5,745 nt of DNA from Clostridia bacterium (GTDB lineage: Bacteria; Bacillota; Clostridia; Lachnospirales; WQUN01), in contig BNUF01000158.1 of NCBI GenBank assembly GCA_025997155.1, positions 1-5,745 on the forward strand. Direction: 5' to 3'. How positions within the stretch are numbered: the first letter of the stretch is position 1; each line of letters begins with the position of its first letter. Under the pieces are notes generated by a model, which saw only the letters and a program-made list of their open reading frames with translations, was not told the DNA's origin and did not search any database. A program made the position numbers and the translations under genes. Of this stretch, positions 1-5,452 are shown piece after piece.

Positions 1-2
1 AT

Positions 3-695
3 GACAGTAGCCCTTGTATTGATAGAGGGCAAAATTTTATAGTTGTCGAAAATCACCCCGCCGACAGCAGATTCAAACTAAGCAAAGATAATATCATACA
101 AACCCTGTCAAGCCAAATGGGTACAGGCGGAAATAATGAGCCAATGATTTTAGAATCTCGTCAGAAATCATATTCTTACGATTGCCGCAATCACAAGCTA
201 AACGAAGAGTTAAGCGCAACACTCCAATCAAAAGGCGGTAGCGGTGGCTTGAACTATATGAACCCGATATTGTGCCTAAATGAATTAAAATACATTGTTC
301 GAAGATTAACCCCATTGGAATGTTGCAGACTACAAGGTTTTGAGGATTTTTGTTGTACAGACCTAGACACGCAAAAACCGACAAAGAAAGAAATTGACGA
401 CTGGGCTAAAGTATTTGAAACTCACAGAAAGGCGACCAACCCAAAGAAAAAACCAAAAACGCGTAAGTATATCGAGAAGTGGCTTAAACACCCGCAAAGC
501 AACAGCGCGGAATACAAAATGTGGGGTAATTCGCTGTGTGTGAACTGCGCGTACACGGTGCTTAAAGGAATCGCGGACGAGTTAGACGCAAACCAAAAAA
601 CAAAGGTGAGACATCATGGAGAAAAAAAGACAATTGGTAGCTGTCATTTGGAATATTCCAAGCAAGAAAGATTTCCCGCGTGGCAAATGGATTAG
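3..695 (+). CDS. Phage-type DNA (cytosine-5-)methyltransferase, C-terminal part (5' end outside window)
   Basis: The frame is open from the left edge (first full codon at 3), so the N-terminal part, with the SAM-binding motif I, catalytic Pro-Cys motif IV and ENV motif VI, lies outside the window. Visible are a phage-enzyme stretch with VENHPADSRFKL and SQMGTGGNNEP (about nt 45-140), motif IX as RRLTPLECCRLQGF (nt 300-341), a lysine-rich insert with KKPKTRKYIEKWLK, and motif X as YKMWGNSLCVN (about nt 513-545). Family members transfer a methyl group from S-adenosylmethionine to C5 of cytosine; phages use them as orphan enzymes against host restriction. The last 35 or so codons past motif X, after DELDANQK, look unlike the family and overlap a small ORF in another frame, so the native stop may have been lost to a small indel. 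An ATG at 117 is internal, not the start. The target sequence cannot be told from this fragment. Confidence 0.9.
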   Translation, partial: DSSPCIDRGQNFIVVENHPADSRFKLSKDNIIQTLSSQMGTGGNNEPMILESRQKSYSYDCRNHKLNEELSATLQSKGGSGGLNYMNPILCLNELKYIVRRLTPLECCRLQGFEDFCCTDLDTQKPTKKEIDDWAKVFETHRKATNPKKKPKTRKYIEKWLKHPQSNSAEYKMWGNSLCVNCAYTVLKGIADELDANQKTKVRHHGEKKTIGSCHLEYSKQERFPAWQMD

Positions 696-720
696 CTCTG
701 AATTTGAGCGTAAAACATGA
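616..720 (+). CDS. Possible 34-residue small protein overlapping the methyltransferase end
   Basis: This short ORF has an ATG at 616 preceded by AGGTGAG (604-610) at a good distance, and ends at TGA 718-720. It translates to MEKKRQLVAVIWNIPSK followed by a basic tail ending FERKT. It overlaps the last 80 bases of the methyltransferase frame, which is long for a tightly packed phage operon. The simplest reading is that this ORF is real and the methyltransferase tail past about nt 600 is a read-through extension. The next gene begins 21 bases downstream. I do not recognise a family. It has no membrane segment and no cysteines. The main support is the ribosome binding site and the fit into the gap before 742. 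Confidence 0.4.
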   Translation: MEKKRQLVAVIWNIPSKKDFPRGKWISSEFERKT

Positions 721-741
721 GAATCAGGAAGGGACAGAAAA

Positions 742-1353
742 ATGAACGAATATAGTAAGGAACGAAAACGGCGCAATGACGAAATCACCGCCAAGTATCC
801 AGTAGGTACAATCGTATGGCGAATGTTGGGGCGTCGCAAAGACGACATGGATTATCGTGAAGCGGGTAAAACCTACTGGCGACCGTCGCCGTCATCAATA
901 GAGGGAATAGACGACCACGGCATGATTCGTACCAACAACGGCGGATTTAGCATTAACAGTATCGGCTCAATGTACCAGCTCACCCGCGACGAGTGCATTT
1001 CGGCATTTCTCAAAAACAATAATACCGCCGCGATACGAAAAGACGGTTCCTATATGACATTCGACGAGGACACGTCCGAAGCGGTTACAAGCGCAATGTT
1101 TAATAAGCCCCAAACTCTCGGCGCGATAATAAACCCCGAAACCACATTGCGGGATAGTCTGCTGACGGTTCTTGCAGACCATATAACCATTGATATATCC
1201 GACATTGAACAATCAGACCCAAAATGCGGCGTTACATTTATTAAACTCGGTGAGATTCGCAAACGATACCCTAAGGGGATTATAACGGTTATTTCCGAGA
1301 ATCCGCTTAACGGCGTAATATACCAAATAGGCAACTCGTCAAGCGGGTTTTAA
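742..1353 (+). CDS. Hypothetical phage-type protein, 203 residues
   Basis: The ATG at 742 follows AGGAAGGG (726-733), a convincing ribosome binding site, so this start is well supported. I do not recognise the whole protein. The N-terminal 80 residues are charged and include KYPVGTIVWRMLGRR and a TNNGGFSINS stretch, compatible with a small beta-rich domain. The C-terminal part (about residues 165-203) contains KLGEIRKRYPKGIITVISE and NPLNGVIYQIGN. Endings of this kind, in which a GVIYxxGN motif leads into a short Tyr/Gly-rich tail, occur in small uncharacterised proteins of Clostridia-type phages as far as I recall. Here the protein ends SSSGF right after that motif, so the tail may be degenerate. 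It has no signal peptide or membrane segment. It probably belongs to the same transcription unit as the methyltransferase. No function is proposed. Confidence 0.75.
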   Translation: MNEYSKERKRRNDEITAKYPVGTIVWRMLGRRKDDMDYREAGKTYWRPSPSSIEGIDDHGMIRTNNGGFSINSIGSMYQLTRDECISAFLKNNNTAAIRKDGSYMTFDEDTSEAVTSAMFNKPQTLGAIINPETTLRDSLLTVLADHITIDISDIEQSDPKCGVTFIKLGEIRKRYPKGIITVISENPLNGVIYQIGNSSSGF

Positions 1354-1458
1354 TCCCGCGTACATAAAAACCTACGTCCACTCGTTGCACACTGAAAGCA
1401 GGGAGTATCCGCGTGACGCGCTATAAGACGGACTACCAAGCGGATGCGGGGTTTTAAT
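1343..1458 (+). repeat. Imperfect direct repeat GCGGGTTTTAAT / GCGGGGTTTTAAT
   Basis: GCGGGTTTTAAT at 1343-1354, spanning the stop codon of the 203-residue gene, recurs as GCGGGGTTTTAAT at 1446-1458 with one extra G. The copies enclose about 91 bases. Such a pair could flank a small insertion or duplication, but at this length chance cannot be excluded. Confidence 0.4.
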
Positions 1459-1523
1459 AATAACTTTTATGGGGCGACATATTGGCACTATGTTTAAGGG
1501 TGTACGAGAGCTAACTAAAGAAA
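1354..1523. other. Intergenic stretch without a convincing gene; possible RNA structure
   Basis: No ORF with a plausible start and ribosome binding site fills these 170 bases. Potential pairings are GCGGG (1343-1347) with CCCGC (1355-1359), CGCG-TGA-CGCG (1410-1420), and TATCCGC (1406-1412) with GCGGATG (1440-1446). None is followed by a T-run that would make a standard terminator, and I could not match the set to a known riboswitch, tRNA or ribozyme. A 24-codon ORF (1469-1543, MGRHIGTMFKG...) has no ribosome binding site and overlaps the next ORF. The stretch could be the remains of a deleted gene. Confidence 0.35.
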
Positions 1524-1760
1524 GTGAAACGGCTTCCTCCTGATATCAAGAGGCGGATATTATCAAACCTTGTAGATATTGTGCTTGGTGACGAACCTGA
1601 CGAGCTTGAAATTTGCGAACAGGTTATACTTGAACTTATCGTTGAGCAAGTAGAACGAGCCGCAACTTTATCCGAAAAGAACGCTAAAAACGGACGAAAA
1701 AGAACGAACGTTCTGGAAGCCTGCCATCTCCATATTCGTGACCGTGAGCAATTTTTATAA
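1524..1760 (+). CDS. Hypothetical 78-residue protein, probably chimeric at its C-terminus
   Basis: The frame begins with GTG at 1524; the only upstream in-frame codons before a stop (TAA 1512-1514) offer no better start, and no clear Shine-Dalgarno is seen. Residues 1-50 look like real protein: basic at first (KRLPPDIKRRIL), then an acidic, leucine/isoleucine-rich, probably helical stretch (DEPDELEICEQ, LELIVEQVERA), then a basic KNAKNGRKRTN segment. The last 17 or so residues (NVLEACHLHIRDREQFL) are read antisense to the gp10-like minus-strand gene, so they are probably not native and the ORF was likely truncated at a junction near 1690-1705. The two ORFs overlap tail to tail by 77 bases. 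I recognise no family. Expression is doubtful given the missing ribosome binding site. Confidence 0.4.
   Translation: MKRLPPDIKRRILSNLVDIVLGDEPDELEICEQVILELIVEQVERAATLSEKNAKNGRKRTNVLEACHLHIRDREQFL
1673..1706 (+). repeat. Short direct repeat CGAAAAGAACG / CGAAAAAGAACG at the presumed junction
   Basis: CGAAAAGAACG (1673-1683) and CGAAAAAGAACG (1695-1706) differ by one A and lie 11 bases apart. They sit where homology of the minus-strand gp10-like gene ends. The second copy runs into the palindrome GAACGTTC (1706-1713). Microhomology of this kind is common at deletion or illegitimate-recombination joints, but short A-rich repeats also arise by chance. Confidence 0.35.
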
Positions 1761-1869
1761 CATCTGAACCTACATCACCTACGATACCGACTAAAATCTT
1801 GTTATGCTCCATTTCACGGCACGCTGTTTGCGTTCTCTCGAAGTCCGCCAAAATTTGTTCAACTTCCAC
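1684..1869 (-). pseudogene. Truncated HK97 gp10-like head-tail/tail completion protein
   Basis: The gene starts with GTG at 1869, fixed by a perfect AGGAGG (1877-1882) seven bases upstream, and begins one base after the stop of the connector gene. The 61 codons contain a lysine-to-glycine strand segment HNKILVGIVGDVGSDVIKIA, then HGHEYGDGRLPERSFF. The order 'VGxxG...IAxxHEYG...PERSFFR' is characteristic of gp10-like/virion-morphogenesis proteins, which act at the head-tail joint or tail terminus. Such proteins usually continue well past PERSFFR with a C-terminal helical region; here the frame leaves the family directly after PERSFF (about 1699) and stops at 1684 after FVRF. No alternative frame beyond that point looks like the family: the shifted frame is the serine-rich antisense of the 78-residue plus-strand ORF. 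It is probably non-functional. Its position after a gp6-type connector is the standard order and supports the assignment. Confidence 0.7.
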
Positions 1870-1870
1870 G

Positions 1871-2494
1871 TCAGTACCTCCTGTATAGGTTTATAAGCTG
1901 CGTCCATTCTGTGTGTGTAGACTTGTCAAAATCCCATCGCACATCCGATATAGCAAATGAATTAAGCCCCTGTGAGCCATTTTGGAGGTTTGTGTAAGCC
2001 TGTGACACAATATCCCAAACAAGCCCTTCAAGGTCAGCAGGGAGAGTCTGCGGGTCATCTTCTGTGGCATCTTTCGGCAGAACATATCCTGCCGTGTAGT
2101 TGACCTTAATGACTCGCTTAATTGCTACGATGTCGTATGCCAGTCCTGCACGATAGCCCGCGTGAAGCCAGCCGTCATCACGATAAATGACACCTACGCT
2201 GCCCGTCTGTCCGAAATCATAAAGAGAAGGGTCAACAACCGCTCCATCTTCTTCAATGGACGCAACGGCGACTATGGGATATTCTATCGTGACAAGTTCC
2301 TGTTGACCGTCGGCATCGTATTGTTGAACATACGTGTTTTTTCCGAGATGTCTGCCGGTCTGCCGTTCAATCCACGACGAAGCCCTGTTAATCAGCAGGG
2401 AAATTATCTCATCGGTTCGTTCATCGGCGATGTCCGACAAGCCGAGCATCAGCTTCATACGTTCGAGGGTTGTTAAAGCATTATCAGCAAGCAT
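1871..2494 (-). CDS. Phage gp6-like head-tail connector protein
   Basis: These 207 residues begin with an ATG at 2494 preceded by AGGAG (2501-2505). The N-terminal half has the helical signature of gp6-type connectors: LERMKLMLGLSD, then DEIISLLINRASSWIERQTGR, where short helices precede a conserved Glu/Thr-Gly-Arg turn. Next comes a beta-rich middle (ELVTIEYPIVAVASIEEDG, LYDFGQTGSVGVIYRD) and a KVNYTAGY strand before the C-terminal helices with LPADLEGLVWDIV. In HK97-type phages this protein forms a ring below the portal, closes the DNA-filled head and accepts the tail. The family is often nearer 100-110 residues; longer forms of about 200 with the beta insert, as here, are common in Bacillota phages. 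The gene lies 27 bases after the 40-residue ORF and one base before the gp10-like gene, whose ribosome binding site is inside its last codons, implying coupled translation. It appears intact. Confidence 0.88.
   Translation of the reverse strand: MLADNALTTLERMKLMLGLSDIADERTDEIISLLINRASSWIERQTGRHLGKNTYVQQYDADGQQELVTIEYPIVAVASIEEDGAVVDPSLYDFGQTGSVGVIYRDDGWLHAGYRAGLAYDIVAIKRVIKVNYTAGYVLPKDATEDDPQTLPADLEGLVWDIVSQAYTNLQNGSQGLNSFAISDVRWDFDKSTHTEWTQLINLYRRY
1877..1882 (-). promoter_or_regulatory. AGGAGG ribosome binding site deciding the GTG start of the gp10-like gene
   Basis: A perfect AGGAGG lies seven bases from the GTG at 1869 and inside the last codons of the connector gene, so translation of the two genes is probably coupled. 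It is the reason for choosing GTG over any later start. Confidence 0.8.
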
Positions 2495-2521
2495 AATTTT
2501 CTCCTAACGAACGGACGAGGA

Positions 2522-2644
2522 TTACTCCCCGCCCGTTTCCTTTTTATCTTTGTCGTCCTTGTCCTTCGGCGAAGCCTTGGTCTCCTTTACAGGAGCCGCT
2601 GCCTTATTCGAGGACGGTCCAACGGGTTTATAAATTCTCGGCAT
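2522..2644 (-). CDS. Small charged phage protein, 40 residues
   Basis: This ORF has an ATG at 2644 with a perfect AGGAGG (2651-2656) six bases upstream, partly made from the TAG stop of the preceding gene. It runs to TAA at 2522-2524 and fills the otherwise empty gap between the decoration-like and connector genes. The product begins MPRIYKPVGPSSNKAAAP and turns into a Lys/Asp/Glu-rich, low-complexity tail with KDKDDKDKKE. It has no membrane segment and no cysteine. It is predicted to be disordered, at least in the second half. Small Lys-rich ORFs at this point of head operons are often annotated hypothetical; a role as an accessory capsid or assembly peptide is only an inference from position. 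Confidence 0.7.
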   Translation of the reverse strand: MPRIYKPVGPSSNKAAAPVKETKASPKDKDDKDKKETGGE

Positions 2645-2654
2645 AATTTACCTC

Positions 2655-3023
2655 CTATACAGGCTGTTCGTCACTGTCGCCAATAACAATCGCAAGCGTT
2701 GTACTGGCGGCGGCGGCACCTGACACAGTGAACTTGACGTAGGGTTTAAGCCCCACCAAGTCTACATCGATGTTTATGATGTCTCCAACGGTGAGTGTGT
2801 CAATGTTAAGCACCCCGCTTGTCGAAGTTGTTTCGGGAAACACGAGCTTATCGGGAACAGCAACAAATGTCGTACCGTCATCGCTGTGCGTTACCGTCAC
2901 GGTAAGTGTTCCATTGGTTCCGATTACCGCGCCGAGTATTGCGGACAAGAAGCCGAAGCGGTCGATGACCGCCCCGCTTGTGTAAGGCTGAACCTTTGTA
3001 TTTTGAAGTAATTCACGTTTCAT
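2655..3023 (-). CDS. Small beta-rich phage head protein (putative decoration/stabilisation protein)
   Basis: The 122-residue product starts at ATG 3023 after AGGAGG (3032-3037). It opens MKRELLQNTKVQPYTSGAV, then has alternating beta-strand patterns: LTVTVTHSDDGTTFVAVPDKL and a late KFTVSGAAAASTTLAIVIGD. The 'THSDDGTTF' turn between strands is typical of small phage beta-sandwich proteins placed directly after the major capsid gene. By position it would bind the outside of the capsid or stabilise it. A tail-side role is possible, but tail genes normally come after the connector. The gene begins 21 bases after the capsid stop, and its TAG stop overlaps the next ribosome binding site. No cysteine or enzyme motif is present. 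The functional name rests on position and fold pattern, not on a recognised family. Confidence 0.65.
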   Translation of the reverse strand: MKRELLQNTKVQPYTSGAVIDRFGFLSAILGAVIGTNGTLTVTVTHSDDGTTFVAVPDKLVFPETTSTSGVLNIDTLTVGDIINIDVDLVGLKPYVKFTVSGAAAASTTLAIVIGDSDEQPV

Positions 3024-3044
3024 TTTAGAGTCCTCCTGTTTTTA

Positions 3045-4517
3045 TTAGACGGGTACGGCAACTTTGGTAGCTACCGCAAAGCTCTCGTCGTGACGCAGAC
3101 CGATGTCTACGTTGTCAATGGCGCGAATGAGCGTTTGGTCGTTCTCGAAAGCAGAGATGAGATTGCCCGTTTCGTCAGTCCACGAACCCTCGCGGCTTGT
3201 TTCGATTTCCAACGCACCCTGTTCGCCGATGATGAGGTCGTTCCAGTTGCCGAAGATGATTTGAGTCTTTCCGCCGGTTGTCGCAAGCAAGTTCGTTGCT
3301 CTGTACGGATAGCCCGCGAGGGTGTTGCTCTCGTTCATTTCTTTGGCGAAGATGAAGCCACCCACGTTGTCACGGAGAGATTTGAAGAACTGTTCAACGC
3401 TCGTGTTGAACGCGAAGCCCAGTCCGTCAGCGTATACGTTGTTTTTCAGCACTGCCGCAACGAGATAGTTGGGGAACGCCGCTGTAAGAACTCCGGCGGC
3501 ACTCGAATACGCCGCGTCGAGAGTCGAAACATCGACATTCAGCACGTTTTTGTTGCCTGTGATACCGGTAGGCTGGAATTCGCCGCCCGTACCGAGCAAC
3601 GCACCCCAGTCAACACCGAGAGCCATCTGTTTGGTGATGTCCTGCCCGACGATAACATCATTGTCGAAGTTGGTGGAGCGAAGAAGGTCGTTGCTCATCG
3701 GAATGAGAGCGGTAAGTTTCTTCGCCGACAGCTTCAAGTTGCCGAACTTCGTTGCGGACTTCGGAATCGGACGATTTTCGCCTGTGAATATTGCGCGGGA
3801 GCCGGTTTTAAGTTTCGGAATATTGAGGTTGCCATTTGCCATACCAAGCCGTCTTGCGCCGAGACTGTAAACAATCGTCGCTGGGTAGAGCAGCTCGATA
3901 ATTTCATTGGCGTAAACTTCCGGAACAAGATAGCCACCGTCACCGGGAATGGTCACGGACAGAGCCTTGAACTCACGCGCCATTTCAGCATCAGAGAATT
4001 TATGCTCCGCAATGTGCGCCGCTTTCTCGATGTCGCCACCGGAAGCGTTGATGCACTTAACCGAGCGATCGAACATACCATAAGCGGTCTTGCGACGCTC
4101 CGGCGCAGTCATCGAGGCAATTCGGGTTTTGAAGCCGTTTGCTTTCGTGTCGCCATCGCGGGTCGCACCCGTGGAGAGAAAAAGTCCCGCATATTTACGC
4201 TGCGGTTCGGTTCTTTGTGGTTCTGCCTGTTTCTGTTGCGCGGGAGGCTCGGCACTTTTGAGTTCGCCCGATGCTTTCAGAGCTTCGATAACCGCAGCAA
4301 TAAGTTCTGGGGAAACCTCGCCGTGGTCTTTTTCGCCGCTAGGTTCGCCACTCTCTCCGCTGATTTCACCGATGATGTCAGAAACTTCGGCGATAATTTC
4401 TTCGGTGCTGATTGCACCAAGCTCCTCACCCTCTTCTTTGCGTGCTTTGCGTTTTTCGTCGATACCCGCGATTACCTTTGCGAATAATTCGGCGAGTTGT
4501 TCAGGTGTCAGTTGCAT
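3045..4517 (-). CDS. HK97-family major capsid protein with N-terminal scaffolding (delta) region
   Basis: The 490-residue product starts at ATG 4517 after AGGAGG (4526-4531), which overlaps the protease stop TAG. Residues 1 to about 107 form an acidic, helix-prone region (ELFAKVIAGIDEKRKARKEEG; Glu-rich 28-66; Gln/Pro linker 91-107), the delta domain that acts as internal scaffold and is removed by the prohead protease. Residues 108-190 would be the N-arm and linker. The shell domain starts near SVTIPGDGGYLVPE (187-200), followed by the E-loop region with FTGENRPIPKS (244-254), the spine helix IPMSNDLLR (272-280), an A-domain core, GALLGTGGEFQPTGI (305-319) and the C-terminal FENDQTLIRAIDNVDIGLRHDESFA (457-481). 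Mature subunits assemble the icosahedral head. The exact cleavage site cannot be read from the sequence; a site near residue 107-110 fits the linker. The gene appears intact and probably supplies its own scaffold, since no separate scaffold gene is present. Confidence 0.95.
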   Translation of the reverse strand: MQLTPEQLAELFAKVIAGIDEKRKARKEEGEELGAISTEEIIAEVSDIIGEISGESGEPSGEKDHGEVSPELIAAVIEALKASGELKSAEPPAQQKQAEPQRTEPQRKYAGLFLSTGATRDGDTKANGFKTRIASMTAPERRKTAYGMFDRSVKCINASGGDIEKAAHIAEHKFSDAEMAREFKALSVTIPGDGGYLVPEVYANEIIELLYPATIVYSLGARRLGMANGNLNIPKLKTGSRAIFTGENRPIPKSATKFGNLKLSAKKLTALIPMSNDLLRSTNFDNDVIVGQDITKQMALGVDWGALLGTGGEFQPTGITGNKNVLNVDVSTLDAAYSSAAGVLTAAFPNYLVAAVLKNNVYADGLGFAFNTSVEQFFKSLRDNVGGFIFAKEMNESNTLAGYPYRATNLLATTGGKTQIIFGNWNDLIIGEQGALEIETSREGSWTDETGNLISAFENDQTLIRAIDNVDIGLRHDESFAVATKVAVPV

Positions 4518-4525
4518 TATAATTA

Positions 4526-4531
4526 CCTCCT
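4526..4531 (-). promoter_or_regulatory. AGGAGG ribosome binding site of the capsid gene, overlapping the protease stop
   Basis: The protease stop TAG (4530-4532) forms the first bases of an AGGAGG placed eight bases before the capsid ATG. This fits strong, coupled translation of the capsid gene. The same stop-overlapping arrangement recurs at 2651-2656 before the 40-residue ORF. Confidence 0.8.
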
Positions 4532-5450
4532 ATTTTTTGTTGGGAACGATTTCAAATATCATTCCTGCTTGTTTGAACTGTTTGGATTTTGCAATGTTGT
4601 TTTGCGTCACGGGTTCTGCCGATGCTAAGGGTTCTAAGAACGGACCAAGAATATCCGCTAACTCCCTCACGACCGCAATGAATGGTTTGAGCGCGTCAAG
4701 CCGTGTACGACTGATTTTACCGTTCTTGACTTCGGATTTCAGTCCTTCCGCGAAGGACTTCACGTCCTCTATCCGCGCTTGCTCGTTCATCGCCCAAGTG
4801 ACGATTGATACTTCCCACAGCCTGATTTCTTTCAGCCGCCGGACGCCTTCCTCGCTTTCAAAATCGAAAACAACAGCGTCATATCCAATCGACAACTCAT
4901 TTAGCACGCCATCTTTCATTAGCGTTTTGATGTCGCGCCCTTTGTGCGTATCACTGACTTTGCCTCTGATGAAGAGTCCTTTCGCATCTTCACGCAATTC
5001 AAGCGGTTTGCCTATCGGCAACTCGCAATCATTGTGCTGCGACAATATCTTAATCCGGTCAAAGTCTTCCTTGATAGTTTTTGTGAACGCACCTTTCTCA
5101 ATGATGTCGTCGCCACTGTCCCGATTGCCAAACACAGCAGCGTAACCAGAGAATTCGCCCTCATCGTTCACGCTTTCCAGCTCGAATTTGAAGGCTTTGT
5201 GTTCACGGGTGACAACAGCGGATTTCCTCGCTTTGTCGTCGTCATCCGATTCAATTCCAGATGCTTTGGCTTTCAAACCGTCTTCCCACGATTCAAGCCC
5301 GATGTCCGGTTTATAATACAGCGATGTCTCCAACAAATGATACCACGCTATTTTTCCAGTCAGTATCGGGTCGTCATCTGTGATGTTCGTTTCTGGGTTT
5401 ATCTTGCCGTGTTCGAGTTCCACGTTCAATCCTGTGTGGAAATCGTCCAA
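4530..5450 (-). CDS. HK97-family prohead protease with N-terminal DUF5661-like domain, 5' end disrupted by an IS
   Basis: This serine protease would cleave the capsid delta domain, and itself, during head maturation. The protease domain spans about residues 84-231: HKAFKFELESVNDEGEFSGY, FGNRDSGDDIIEKGAF, the catalytic His139 in SQHND, catalytic Ser187 in NELSIGY, and LWEVSIVTWAMNEQA (Glu213 the likely third conserved acid). A C-terminal tail (232-306) is helical. Residues 3-52 (FHTGLNVELEHGKI...TNITDDDPILTGKIAWYHL) resemble the DUF5661 domain as I remember it; the fusion is unusual. The frame is open upstream to a stop at 5481-5483, but the only start near 5450 is TTG with no ribosome binding site, and residues upstream of it encode the IS630 end. 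I infer that an insertion removed the native start. If not expressed, head maturation would fail. Confidence 0.85.
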   Translation of the reverse strand: MDDFHTGLNVELEHGKINPETNITDDDPILTGKIAWYHLLETSLYYKPDIGLESWEDGLKAKASGIESDDDDKARKSAVVTREHKAFKFELESVNDEGEFSGYAAVFGNRDSGDDIIEKGAFTKTIKEDFDRIKILSQHNDCELPIGKPLELREDAKGLFIRGKVSDTHKGRDIKTLMKDGVLNELSIGYDAVVFDFESEEGVRRLKEIRLWEVSIVTWAMNEQARIEDVKSFAEGLKSEVKNGKISRTRLDALKPFIAVVRELADILGPFLEPLASAEPVTQNNIAKSKQFKQAGMIFEIVPNKK

Positions 5451-5452
5451 GC

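Noticed and set aside
1343..1359. GCGGG-TTTTAAT-CCCGC hairpin as a terminator of the 203-residue gene
   Set aside because: The stem is only five pairs and includes the end of the coding frame, and no T-run follows on either strand.
1354..1470. tRNA or CRISPR-like element in the intergenic stretch
   Set aside because: No T-loop GTTCRA-type box, cloverleaf or CCA end could be drawn, and there is only one pair of imperfect repeats, not a regular array.
3090..4487. Long 465-codon plus-strand ORF opposite the capsid gene
   Set aside because: It lies in exact codon register antisense to the capsid gene, so its lack of stops follows from the capsid gene avoiding TTA, CTA and TCA codons. It is rich in Phe, Arg and Cys, has no ribosome binding site, and resembles no protein family.
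4960..4985. CTGATGA motif suggesting a hammerhead ribozyme core
   Set aside because: It lies inside the conserved protease coding region, and I see no matching GAAA element and stems at the required places.
4090..5145. 351-codon plus-strand ORF spanning the capsid and protease genes
   Set aside because: It crosses two well-identified minus-strand genes, is serine-rich as antisense frames often are, and has no ribosome binding site.
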